Shown piece after piece: positions 24,231-32,264 of a stretch of 38,268 nucleotides of DNA. A model generated the notes under the pieces. That model saw nothing but the letters and a program-made list of their open reading frames with translations. It did no database searches and was not told where the DNA came from. Made by a program: the position numbers and the translations under genes. Location of the stretch: assembly GCA_021737695.1 (NCBI GenBank), contig JAIPDL010000032.1, forward strand, positions 1 through 38,268. The letters are read 5' to 3'. Origin of the DNA: Desulfotignum sp. (GTDB lineage: Bacteria; Desulfobacterota; Desulfobacteria; Desulfobacterales; Desulfobacteraceae). Each line of letters opens with the position of its first letter. Position 1 is the stretch's first letter.

Positions 24231-24682
24231 ATCGGCACCTTTGATATTACCATGATTTCGTGGCTATCCAGATGGTATGAACGGGACCTTTTTTAGGGGT
24301 TCTGCCCCTGACTTTTTTTTCAAGGACATGAAAAAAAGACTTCTTCAGTCTCTGTATAAAACCTGTGTCCGGTGACGATGACCAGACTGCAACCACACCA
24401 CCGGGCCGTAACGCACGGTGTATCATGGAAAGTCCTGACATGCTGTATAGTCCCACATTTGATTTCTGGGTCAAACCGGCCGGGCCATTGTCCACATCCA
24501 GAAGAATAGCATCAAAGGCTGATGTGTTGTCATTGATGATGGTTACAACATCTTCAATAACCACCGAAACACGCGAATCCTTGAGGGGATCACCTGCGAA
24601 CGCTCCCAACACGTTTTGATTCCATTCGACGACGGATGGCACAAGTTCAGCAACAAGAACATCCGCATCACAAGGCAGCAGC
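24231..24682 (-). pseudogene. 5'-truncated copy of the spermidine-synthase-like gene
   Basis: 24231-24682 aligns without gaps to 33961-34412, about 95% identical by eye. The frame ending at 24247 still reads VLVAELVPSVVEWNQN through to the shared C terminus IWIATKSW. The first 75 or so codons of the intact gene, including the SAM-loop GGLGMG, are gone and replaced by unrelated DNA that supplies a chance ATG at 24717. It should be inactive. Confidence 0.85.
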
Positions 24683-24877
24683 CCCCATCCCCGGAGCAAT
24701 AAATGGTGAACCTTCACGTTTCAATTGTGATAAAATCAGACCTGTGAGCATACCAGCGTTGTTCAGCCGATAAGCGTTCAAATTTAAAATTATCAGAGCT
24801 TCGGTCTGAAATTCTTGTGATTGGCATTTTTTATTTTCCCAATTTAAAAAATATTGATTCCCACTGAATTTTTTCAA
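24668..24877 (-). pseudogene. Probable MttB (trimethylamine methyltransferase) family fragment
   Basis: A minus-strand frame encodes ...NNAGMLTGLILSQLKREGSP then FIAPGMGAAAL before its stop. The xAGxLxGLILxQLxRxGxPxI pattern resembles the core of MttB-type corrinoid methyltransferases. No flanking MttB sequence survives, and the frame ends where the spermidine-synthase copy begins. The first 35 codons (NQYFLNWENKK...) are not recognised. Confidence 0.3.
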
Positions 24878-24925
24878 GATGGCCGAGCCCGTTGATATAC
24901 CTGGATCTGAATATAAAACCGGCTG

Positions 24926-25654
24926 TCAGTGGGTCAAAATCTTGCTGATGAAATCTGCGGCCCGGTCGGTTCTGGGGTTGTCAAAAAAATCAGTTGGTTT
25001 GCCGGTTTCAATGATCTTGCCAAAATCCATAAACAGGACCCGGTCCGCCACTTTTCTGGCAAATCCCATTTCATGGGTGACAACGCACATGGTCATGCCT
25101 TCGGACACCAGGTTCACCATGACGTCGAGCACCTCGCCGATCATCTCGGGATCCAACGCTGAGGTGGGTTCATCAAACAGCATGATTTTAGGAGACATGG
25201 CCAGGCCCCGGGCAATGGCCACCCGCTGCTGTTGCCCGCCGGACAGCTGTGCCGGATGCGCCCCGGCTTTATCGGTGAGCCCCACCTGGGTGAGTTTTTC
25301 TCTGGAGATTTTTTCAGCCGCGGCAGTGGACATTTTTTTAACGTTCACCGGGGCCAGCATCACGTTCTGGAGCACTGTCATGTGGGGATACAGATGAAAC
25401 TGCTGGAACACAAAGCCGATGTCGGCACGCAGTTTGGTGAGGTTTGTTTTTTTGTCGTGTACGGGCACACCGTCAACAACAATCTCGCCTTCCTGAATGG
25501 TTTCCAGGCGATTGATGCACCGGATCAGGGTTGATTTCCCCGACCCGCTGGGACCACAAATCACCAGCACTTCCCCTGCATCGATGTCCAGGTTGATGTC
25601 ATTGAGTACATGGAGTTTGCCGAACCATTTGTTCACATTCTTGAATTCGATCAT
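24926..25654 (-). CDS. Polar amino-acid ABC transporter ATP-binding protein
   Basis: The 242-residue protein has Walker [11 protein letters not shown] (residues 33-42), the Q-loop in [14 protein letters not shown], signature [15 protein letters not shown], Walker [14 protein letters not shown] and the switch His in [11 protein letters not shown]. Length and motifs are those of the GlnQ/HisP group that powers amino-acid import. It is the last gene of the minus-strand operon, 17 nt after the second permease. The C terminus lies 48 nt from a decayed methyltransferase fragment. Confidence 0.95.
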   Translation of the reverse strand: MIEFKNVNKWFGKLHVLNDINLDIDAGEVLVICGPSGSGKSTLIRCINRLETIQEGEIVVDGVPVHDKKTNLTKLRADIGFVFQQFHLYPHMTVLQNVMLAPVNVKKMSTAAAEKISREKLTQVGLTDKAGAHPAQLSGGQQQRVAIARGLAMSPKIMLFDEPTSALDPEMIGEVLDVMVNLVSEGMTMCVVTHEMGFARKVADRVLFMDFGKIIETGKPTDFFDNPRTDRAADFISKILTH

Positions 25655-25671
25655 CTTGTGTCCTTAAACGT

Positions 25672-26325
25672 TTATACCGCCATTCTGCGCTCCAGGTAGT
25701 TGGACAGCAGGATCAGGGGGTATGAAATTACAAAGTACAGGGCCCCCACCAGGGAAAAGACCATGAGGCCTTCGGGGATTCGCATCACGGTGACCCATCC
25801 CACCCGGGTCAGTTCCATCACACCGATGACCGACACCACGGAGGTGTCTTTGATCAGCAGCACATACTGGCCCACCAGGGGCGGCAGGATGACTTTCATG
25901 GCCTGGGGGATGACCACCAGACGCAGCTGCTGGATCAAGGTGAGACCGGATGCGGTGCCCGCCTCCCACTGGCCTTTAGAGATGGCGCTGATGCCCCCGG
26001 CCACAATTTCGCAGATAAAGGCCGATCCCATGATGGCCATGGCCAGAAGAGCCGCTTGAAAGGCCTTTAACTGTATCCCCCATTCCGGCAGAATAAAAAA
26101 CACGATAAACACCTGGACCACAAAGGGGGTGCCCCGGACAAACGCCACATACACCCCGACAAGGCGTTTGAGTATGATATTTTTGCCGGAGCGCAAAATC
26201 CCGAAGATAAATCCCAGAATGGTACAGGTGAACAGGCTGATAAAGGCGATCTGGGTGGTCATCCACAACCCTTTGAGAAAAAAGGGAAAAATTTCCACAA
26301 TCCGGCTGAAATAAAATGCCATCAT
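25672..26325 (-). CDS. Amino-acid ABC transporter permease (second)
   Basis: The 217-residue His/Glu/Gln/Arg-type permease has about five membrane helices. The EAA loop is visible as EAGTASGLTLIQQLRLVVIPQAM. It starts with ATGATG at 26325-26320; the upstream permease stop lies 2 nt earlier, and GGAGG (complement of 26336-26340) inside the end of that gene serves it. It should pair with the other permease to form the channel. The 75-nt upstream extension of the frame runs inside the previous gene and is rejected. Confidence 0.93.
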   Translation of the reverse strand: MMAFYFSRIVEIFPFFLKGLWMTTQIAFISLFTCTILGFIFGILRSGKNIILKRLVGVYVAFVRGTPFVVQVFIVFFILPEWGIQLKAFQAALLAMAIMGSAFICEIVAGGISAISKGQWEAGTASGLTLIQQLRLVVIPQAMKVILPPLVGQYVLLIKDTSVVSVIGVMELTRVGWVTVMRIPEGLMVFSLVGALYFVISYPLILLSNYLERRMAV

Positions 26326-26327
26326 AA

Positions 26328-26996
26328 TTAATACGCCTCCCTGAATATCAGTTTTTTCTGGGACCAGTCTGCCAGGGATTTGAGGCAGAAATAGATACAC
26401 ATGTAAAAGAATGCCACTGTTAAAAAAGCTTCCGTGGGCATGAACCGCTCAGATGTCATCGTCTGGCCGCACCGGGTCAACTCCATCACGGAGATCAAAG
26501 ACAGCAGGGCTGAATCCTTCACCAGGACGATGGACTGGCCCAGCAGCGGGGGCACGGTGACACCCAGTGCCTGGGGCAGGATTATGAACCGCATGCGCTG
26601 AAAATAATTCAACCCGGAAGACACCCCGGCTTCGATCTGGCCGTCATCCACGGAGGTGATGCCGGCACGAATGATTTCAGCGATATAGGCCCCGGAATTG
26701 AGCATCAAAGCGATGATCCCGGTCTGGATCTCAGGCACCCGGATCCCCAGTGTGGGCAGCCCGAAATACAGAAAATAGATCTGCACCAGCAACGGTGTGG
26801 ACCGGATGATCTCGATATAGGCAATGGCCGGATATTTGAGCAGTTTGATGGACGAGATCCTGCCGGCACAGGCGATGGTGCCGGTCACCAGGGCAAGTAT
26901 GATGGATACGATGGAAATTAAAAACGTGGATCGAAGCCCGGTTAAAAATAGGGGCAGGTATTCGAAAATGATTCTAAAATTAAAGTCAGCCAGCAT
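26328..26996 (-). CDS. Amino-acid ABC transporter permease (first)
   Basis: The 222-residue permease begins MLADFNFRIIFEYLPLFLTG and carries the EAA loop EAGVSSGLNYFQRMRFIILPQAL. It is the partner of the second permease. The start at 26996 follows AAGGGATGATC on the minus strand; a frame start at 27023 would put the start inside the purine-rich leader. It lies just downstream of a strong hairpin that separates it from the binding-protein gene. Confidence 0.92.
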   Translation of the reverse strand: MLADFNFRIIFEYLPLFLTGLRSTFLISIVSIILALVTGTIACAGRISSIKLLKYPAIAYIEIIRSTPLLVQIYFLYFGLPTLGIRVPEIQTGIIALMLNSGAYIAEIIRAGITSVDDGQIEAGVSSGLNYFQRMRFIILPQALGVTVPPLLGQSIVLVKDSALLSLISVMELTRCGQTMTSERFMPTEAFLTVAFFYMCIYFCLKSLADWSQKKLIFREAY

Positions 26997-27016
26997 ATGA
27001 TCATCCCTTTTGCCGG

Positions 27017-27057
27017 GGCGCATGTCCGAAATACAACTGGTTTTTCGGACATGCGCC
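27017..27057 (-). other. Strong intercistronic hairpin after the binding-protein gene
   Basis: GGCGCATGTCCGAAA (27017-27031) and TTTCGGACATGCGCC (27043-27057) are perfect 15-bp complements around an 11-nt loop. There is no U-run on the minus strand, so it is not a standard terminator. Such hairpins protect the upstream mRNA from 3' decay and raise binding-protein levels relative to the permeases, as in malE-malF. Confidence 0.75.
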
Positions 27058-27117
27058 GTTCATAATACCATGTTCCGCTGAGGCGAAATGCTGTTCAAAA
27101 AATGGCTGGTTAACGGA

Positions 27118-27918
27118 TCAGTGGTCTTTTTTCCAGTCGATTCCTTCCATCCAGTAGGCGATATTTTTGTCATAGTTGCCGTTGGCCCGAATGGTTTCAA
27201 AATAAAGGTTGATCCATTGCCAAAGGTTTACAGAATCATGGTTGACGGCAAAAGAAAGAGGGGCTTTACCTCCCATACGTTTATCCAGAAGCCGGATGGA
27301 GTTGGGCGGGAAATCTGGAAGAGCAGTGAGAACTGCCAGATCATCATTAACACCGGCATCCACATGGCCTGCAAGCAAGGCCTGGATAATCATCCTGCCA
27401 CCACCTTTGTAGGATTTGATCTTGGCCTTGGTCAGGTTTTTTTTGGCAATGGTTTCACCGGTGGAACCCAAAAGGACCCCAACCGTTACGTCAGATTTAT
27501 CCACGTCTTCAAGGGTCTGATAGCTGGCGCCAGTCTTAGTAAAAATACAGGTCTGAACATACATCCAGGGATCAGTAAAGGAAATTTTGAGAGCACGTTT
27601 CAGGGTGGGGGTCATGTCAGCTGCCAGGATGTCGGCTTTCCCTGACAAAAGGGCAGGAATCAGGCCGTCCCAGTCAAAATCCAGGACCACCATCTTGACG
27701 CCCATAGCCTCGGCCATGCCTTTGGTAAAATCAACCATGGCGCCGGCATGTTCTCCATGCTTGTCAACAAAAGCATAGGGGGCGGCGCCGGACTGGACCG
27801 CCACCCGAAGTTCTCCGCGTTTTACAATGTCTGTCAGGGTGCCGGCAAAGGTGATCGCGCTAAAGCACAGCACAGCAGCCAGTGCAAGGACCAGTGAGAA
27901 GATTTTTTTTTGACGCAT
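27118..27918 (-). CDS. Amino-acid ABC transporter substrate-binding protein
   Basis: The 266-residue protein has a signal peptide (KIFSLVLALAAVLCFSAITF, cleaved near AG) followed by the bacterial solute-binding family 3 fold: LRVAVQSGAAPYAFVD, MVDFTKGMAEAMG, DILAADMTPTLKR and LGSTGE. It captures a polar amino acid in the periplasm for the permeases. Residues of the binding pocket do not fix the ligand. AAAAAAGGAG stands eight nt before the ATG. It follows the dehydrogenase gene by 92 nt, which suggests the enzyme acts on the imported compound. Confidence 0.93.
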   Translation of the reverse strand: MRQKKIFSLVLALAAVLCFSAITFAGTLTDIVKRGELRVAVQSGAAPYAFVDKHGEHAGAMVDFTKGMAEAMGVKMVVLDFDWDGLIPALLSGKADILAADMTPTLKRALKISFTDPWMYVQTCIFTKTGASYQTLEDVDKSDVTVGVLLGSTGETIAKKNLTKAKIKSYKGGGRMIIQALLAGHVDAGVNDDLAVLTALPDFPPNSIRLLDKRMGGKAPLSFAVNHDSVNLWQWINLYFETIRANGNYDKNIAYWMEGIDWKKDH

Positions 27919-28010
27919 GTTTTTTCTCCTTTTTTAACAGTTTGGTATAATATAAGCGGCACAATACCGCAGTCTGCTGTAACCGGTTTGCTGCAAAAAG
28001 GGCAGGCGCA

Positions 28011-29189
28011 TCAATCTCCCGGGGCCGTCAGGTCTTCAGTGACAAAAATACCCCTTTTTTTCAGGCTTTCCAGAAACAGCACATCAGGTATATGGATCAT
28101 GGGCGAAAGCACCCCGGTGTCAGTGATCTGTTTTCTGGCGATCATTTTGGCCGCAATGACCGCTGAACAGGCAACCCCCTTGCTCATGGCCATCAATCCA
28201 GTGTCCAGGTCCCGCTCAATGATCATGGTGGAGGTCAGTTGCATTTTTTTGCCATCAATCACGCCTTCAAATATATTGAGCATAGCCACCAGGTCTTTTT
28301 CATCATCCTGGTAAGTCAGACGGGGCGCCAAAAATCTGTCCATAAAATCCATGGGGGATACTGTGCCGTCTCCCAGTCCCGGAACCGGGGTTTCATCCAG
28401 GAATCCCAACGCTTTGAGGGGCCGCCAGAAAGCGGCCCACCCGGGCCAGCGCAGAGAATATCTGCCCGTGGTGGCAATGGTGTCTGAAATGCCCATGCGA
28501 TCCGTGAAAAAAGCGGCATTGCCGTTGGGAATGGCTTCCAGGGTACCCAGGCCCGGAAAATCAACGCTGTGGATGTTGGCCGCATCGTGCTGGCGATCCC
28601 CGGGGATATTCACCCGTTCGCCGTCAACGATAAAGGTGGAGTCCCGTTTCGTGGAACTGAGCACGCCCCGCCAGATCCAGGAGGTTTTGTAGTTCAAAGG
28701 GCTGGTACAGGCGCTTTTTTCCGGAAATCCGCCGCAGTAGGAGCGGATGGATGTGAGGGTATCGAATCTCCGCATGGCACTGCCGTAAAGGACCAGATCG
28801 ATACCCGGGTCCAGGCCGCATTCGGGCATGATGGCGATACCGGCGGCTTTGGCTTTTCCCTGCATCTCTCCGGGATCATACATGTAATTGGTGTTGACTA
28901 CCGGGACCCGGGCTGCCAGGGCCGCTTCATTCACGGGTTCGGTAAAATCCCTGGGAAGCAGATCAATGGCCACATCGGCCTGTTTTATCACGCGTAACAG
29001 GTCTGCGTCGTTTTTCGCGTCAATGGCTTTTGTGGTAATTTTTTCCATGTTGGTAAAAGGCGCGATCTTTGATAATAGATCAAATTTCGCATCAGCACAG
29101 ATTATTTCGGTCACCTGGTCATCTGAAGCCAGGTCATGCAAAGCGGTCCGCCCCTGGATTCCACACCCGCCAAGAACTAGAATTTTCAT
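28011..29189 (-). CDS. Saccharopine-dehydrogenase-family oxidoreductase
   Basis: The 392-residue protein starts with a Rossmann fold (KILVLGGCGIQGRTALHDL), continues with AIDLLPRDF and NTNYMYDP, and has the ECGLDPGIDLVLYGSA motif typical of the saccharopine dehydrogenase/L-lysine dehydrogenase group. Such enzymes form or cleave C-N bonds of amino acids with NAD(P)H. Here it heads an operon with an amino-acid importer, so breakdown of the imported amino acid is the simplest guess. Members also include carboxynorspermidine and lysine 6-dehydrogenases; I cannot choose. Confidence 0.85.
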   Translation of the reverse strand: MKILVLGGCGIQGRTALHDLASDDQVTEIICADAKFDLLSKIAPFTNMEKITTKAIDAKNDADLLRVIKQADVAIDLLPRDFTEPVNEAALAARVPVVNTNYMYDPGEMQGKAKAAGIAIMPECGLDPGIDLVLYGSAMRRFDTLTSIRSYCGGFPEKSACTSPLNYKTSWIWRGVLSSTKRDSTFIVDGERVNIPGDRQHDAANIHSVDFPGLGTLEAIPNGNAAFFTDRMGISDTIATTGRYSLRWPGWAAFWRPLKALGFLDETPVPGLGDGTVSPMDFMDRFLAPRLTYQDDEKDLVAMLNIFEGVIDGKKMQLTSTMIIERDLDTGLMAMSKGVACSAVIAAKMIARKQITDTGVLSPMIHIPDVLFLESLKKRGIFVTEDLTAPGD

Positions 29190-29234
29190 GGTAATTCCTT
29201 ATCGTTAAATCGTATGAGTAACTGCTGGTGGAAT

Positions 29235-29273
29235 GTATACATCACCGTATACTATAAAAACACGTCCTGTCAA
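29235..29273 (-). promoter_or_regulatory. Promoter with GTATAC operator for the dehydrogenase-transporter operon
   Basis: On the minus strand TTGACA (complement of 29268-29273) is followed by a 16-nt spacer and TATACG (complement of 29246-29251). Two GTATAC half-sites (29235-29240 and 29247-29252) flank six nt. The second overlaps the -10 and the first covers the likely transcription start, so a bound regulator would block RNA polymerase. The predicted leader is about 50 nt. Confidence 0.6.
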
Positions 29274-29406
29274 GATCCATGAATAGTGTAAAAGTGTTCC
29301 TGTAAATTCATTTTCCAGCAGAAAGAGGATACAGCAATTCGAACAATTTTTGAAATAATAAATTCAGATGGAATGGAAGGATTGGGAGACGCTGTCTCGA
29401 TCCTTA
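29274..29406. other. Intergenic stretch upstream of the operon, downstream of recQ
   Basis: AT-rich DNA with no gene. No clear terminator for recQ was seen. Confidence 0.3.
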
Positions 29407-31365
29407 TCACTGAAGCAATGAAGGTTGAAAGATCCTCCGGACCCATTTTTCAACAGATTTATACGGCCAGGCTTCGAGTCTGCCAAAACCCGGCATCTGC
29501 CTGGCTTTATACTCGACCAGGCGGGGAGAGGAAATCCCGCATAAAAACCGTGTCGCAAGGGTCACGGACACGGGTGTTTCTGCCGTGTCAAGCAACGGTT
29601 GAACCAGGGCAGGATAATTCATGCTCTCCAGGGAAGGGACTGGTGATGATAATAGTTTCACCGGTTTTTTCTCCAGGCAGACCGAGCATCTTTGGCAGTT
29701 ATTGTCTAACCGTTCTCCAAAATAGCCGGATAAACCTTTGGCCAGGCACTGATCGGTTTCAAAGAAGTCAACCATGGCATGGAGGCGGGCAATTTCTTTT
29801 TTCTCCTTTTCGAGAAAAAGATCTGTAAGCTCCCTGGCTGTGGATGCCAAATCAAAATTTGAATTGCGTATTTCAAACACTTCCACGGCAGATTTCGGTT
29901 GAAGGTCTATCCATTTTTTTTCATGAAAATATTCCAGGGCCGTGAGCACCCGCTGCCGATCAGAGCCTGATTCATCAACCGCTTTGTCTATGTCGATCTG
30001 GGTCCATGTCCTGGCGGTTTTGGAATTATCCAGGATGGTTTTGACGAACTGCGCCCGTTCACCGTTGAATTTGTCAATGATGGCCTGGGCAGGAATCAGG
30101 TATTTGAACGCATAAATTTCAAAATAGGTATATTTGGGTGACATGATGCTGGCCATTTCCAGGTAAACCAGCAGGGTCTTCAGCGGCAGCAGCCGGATGT
30201 CCGACTTCCGGCTAACTGTGTATGGACGAAATTCAAACAGATTTCCTTTACATTGGCGGATATCTTCCAATACCTGGCGGATGCCGTCAAGATCAGGGGT
30301 ATCTCCATATGCAAAATTTTCCAGGACCGGCACCCCGTTTTTATTTCCAAACAGGCAGCACAGAGACGGGTTGCCGTCCCTGCCTGCCCTGCCGATTTCC
30401 TGGCTGTACCCCTCAATGGATTTTGGCAGGTCATAGTGGATCACTTTTCGAATGTTATCTTTATCAATCCCCATTCCAAATGCGATTGTTGCGACGACAG
30501 TCCGGGTTTTTCCAGCCATAAAATCATTTTGAACCGCTTCCCGATCCTCATGTTTCATTCCTGCATGATATGCTGCGACATCCAGACCATTGTCCTTGAG
30601 CATCCGAGAGATCCGGTTCGCTGTCTTTTGCAGGGTCACATAGACAATCGCCGGGCCGGCCGGTTTTCCTGCCAAAACCTCCTGAAGCAGCGCATCTTTT
30701 TTTTCTTCAGCCACAGGGCGTATGCGAAGAAACAGATTTTTCCTGTAGAAACCCGTTTTCACGACATTTTCCCGGCTGACTGCAAATTTTTCACACATGT
30801 CGTCAATGACCGCCGGTGTTGCTGTGGCTGTCAGCAGCAAGGCCTTTTTAATTCCGAATTCTTTTTGATACAAAGGAATTTTTAGATAATCCGGTCTGAA
30901 ATTGTGGCCCCATTCAGATATGCAATGGGCTTCGTCAACCACAAGCAGGGACACATTCATCTGCCTGAGCTGGGTTCTGAACCGTTCATTTTTAAACCGC
31001 TCCACCGCAATCATCAGGATCTTCAATTGTCCTGTCCGTGCCGCTTCAAGCGTCTCCCGGTAATCCCGGGCACTCATCCCGGAGTCCAGTTTCGCAGCAG
31101 GGATATGTTTCGATTCCAAAAAATCAATCTGATTCTTCATCAGGGATAACAGCGGGGAAACAACCAGGGTCATCCCCTGTTCAAGGATCGCAGGCAGCTG
31201 ATAGCAAAGGGATTTCCCGGCGCCCGTGGGGAAAATGGATGCCGCTGAGTTTCCGGCTGTGATCTTTTCTATGACTTGACGCTGACCGGGTTTGAATGTT
31301 TCAAATCCGAATGTTCGTTTTAAGGTTTCTTCAATCACATGTCTTTCCCAGGCATTATCTGACAA
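29407..31365 (-). CDS. recQ: ATP-dependent DNA helicase RecQ
   Basis: The 652-residue protein has superfamily-2 motifs: FKPGQRQVIE (motif 0), Walker A FPTGAGKS (45-52), DEAH (144-147), SAT-type TATATPAV, and QEIGRAGRDG (motif VI). The RecQ zinc site follows with a LDNNCQRCSVC pair. It unwinds DNA in recombination and fork repair. The C-terminal domain after about 560 contains a helix-hairpin segment (LATRFLCGISSPRLVEYKAR), and I do not see a clear HRDC domain. The start is TTG at 31365 with a weak ribosome site; GTG at 31341 is an alternative. Confidence 0.93.
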   Translation of the reverse strand: MSDNAWERHVIEETLKRTFGFETFKPGQRQVIEKITAGNSAASIFPTGAGKSLCYQLPAILEQGMTLVVSPLLSLMKNQIDFLESKHIPAAKLDSGMSARDYRETLEAARTGQLKILMIAVERFKNERFRTQLRQMNVSLLVVDEAHCISEWGHNFRPDYLKIPLYQKEFGIKKALLLTATATPAVIDDMCEKFAVSRENVVKTGFYRKNLFLRIRPVAEEKKDALLQEVLAGKPAGPAIVYVTLQKTANRISRMLKDNGLDVAAYHAGMKHEDREAVQNDFMAGKTRTVVATIAFGMGIDKDNIRKVIHYDLPKSIEGYSQEIGRAGRDGNPSLCCLFGNKNGVPVLENFAYGDTPDLDGIRQVLEDIRQCKGNLFEFRPYTVSRKSDIRLLPLKTLLVYLEMASIMSPKYTYFEIYAFKYLIPAQAIIDKFNGERAQFVKTILDNSKTARTWTQIDIDKAVDESGSDRQRVLTALEYFHEKKWIDLQPKSAVEVFEIRNSNFDLASTARELTDLFLEKEKKEIARLHAMVDFFETDQCLAKGLSGYFGERLDNNCQRCSVCLEKKPVKLLSSPVPSLESMNYPALVQPLLDTAETPVSVTLATRFLCGISSPRLVEYKARQMPGFGRLEAWPYKSVEKWVRRIFQPSLLQ

Positions 31366-31392
31366 GGCCAGTCATTTTTTATCCGGGATGTT

Positions 31393-32007
31393 TCAGGCGG
31401 TATACCTTGCCACCATCTTATCCAGGACTTCGTAGGGTTGCGCCCCGACCAGCCGGTCCATCCCCATGAAAAAGGTGGGAACGGCTTTGACTCCTTTTTG
31501 GCGTGACAATTCCCAATCCTGATCCACGGCATCGGAGAAGGTCCGTTTGTCAATTACTTCCTGGGCCTTAGCCTTTGACAGGCCCACAGATTCAGCCAGA
31601 TCGAGAAGCACATTTTTATCAGCAATATTTTTACCTGCCACAAAATATGTCTTGAATGCGGCCAGGTGAAATTCGTGGCCTTTGCCCTGCGTTTCCGCCC
31701 AAAGGCCCAACTCCTGGGCAAGCCGGCTGTTATATGTCTTTTTCCGCTCCCCCAGTTCCAGGCCCAGCTTAACGGCGGTGGTTTTCAGCTGCTGCATCAT
31801 CTTGTCGACATCGACAGGGATGCCTTTTTGTTTAAAAAGTTCATCCAGACCCAGGCCCTCTTTCGGGGTATCGGGATGAAGCGGGAATGCCCGCCATTTA
31901 ACACGGATATTATATTTTTCTTCCAGTTTTTCAATACGCCCGGTAATGAAATAGCACCAGGGTCAGATGTAATCGGAAAAGATTTCAAGAACAACAGAAT
32001 CAGACAT
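31393..32007 (-). CDS. DsbA/FrnE-family thioredoxin-fold selenoprotein (UGA at active-site position)
   Basis: Minus-strand ATG at 32007 (AAGGAAGATAAAC upstream) opens MSDSVVLEIFSDYI, then UGA (31965-31963), then PWCYFITGRIEKLE and on without another stop to 31393. The UGA is codon 15, exactly where FrnE/DsbA-family proteins have the first Cys of CPWC, giving U-P-W-C. The remaining 190 codons give a normal DsbA fold: a helical insert, KGVKAVPTFFMG with the cis-Pro loop, and a C-terminal helix. Full length is 204 residues. A thiol-disulfide oxidoreductase is expected; no signal peptide, so cytoplasmic. Read conventionally the gene would be cut in two, starting at 31800. Confidence 0.8.
31939..31965 (-). 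promoter_or_regulatory. Candidate SECIS stem-loop after the in-frame UGA
   Basis: Two nt after the UGA, CCUGGU (complement of 31956-31961) pairs with ACCGGG (complement of 31939-31944) as six pairs, one of them U-G, around an 11-nt loop. Bacterial SECIS elements sit directly downstream of the UGA inside the coding region, as here. The loop lacks the E. coli-type GGUC, so recognition is uncertain. Confidence 0.4.
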
Positions 32008-32055
32008 GTTTATCTTCCTTTTTTTAAATGGTTATGGTGGCCCGACACCACAGAC

Positions 32056-32190
32056 CTAATGGGGTAACTCGGTCCCTTTGCTCATTATCCGGATAAATTC
32101 TGCATAAGAATAGAGGCGATTCCGCTTCTGGCCGGTTGGCGAATCCAGGGCTGTATTGGACTGGGATTCCCGGTGCAGCAGGTAAAGCAT
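32056..32190 (-). pseudogene. Unrecognised 44-codon coding remnant
   Basis: On the minus strand ATG at 32190 opens 44 codons containing RESQSNTALDSPTGQ and RNRLYSYAEFIRIMSKGTEL, ending with PH and TAG. Codon use looks protein-like, but no family is recognised. A related string (EPQSNTDLPSPAG) can be read on the minus strand near 15105-15165. Confidence 0.3.
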
Positions 32191-32246
32191 CCGATGCAGT
32201 AATGGATCTTTTTTTTGAAAATATTCACCAATTCAACGTCGGCACC
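32178..32246 (-). pseudogene. Flavodoxin/NADPH-dependent FMN reductase family fragment
   Basis: A minus-strand frame starting after a stop at 32249 encodes GADVELVNIFKKKIHYCIGC, then FTC. This matches the part of iron-sulfur-flavoprotein-type reductases that carries the CxGCFTCW segment. Both flanks are missing; the frame then runs into unrelated sequence. Confidence 0.4.
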
Positions 32247-32264
32247 CTAAGATTTTCCAGGAAT

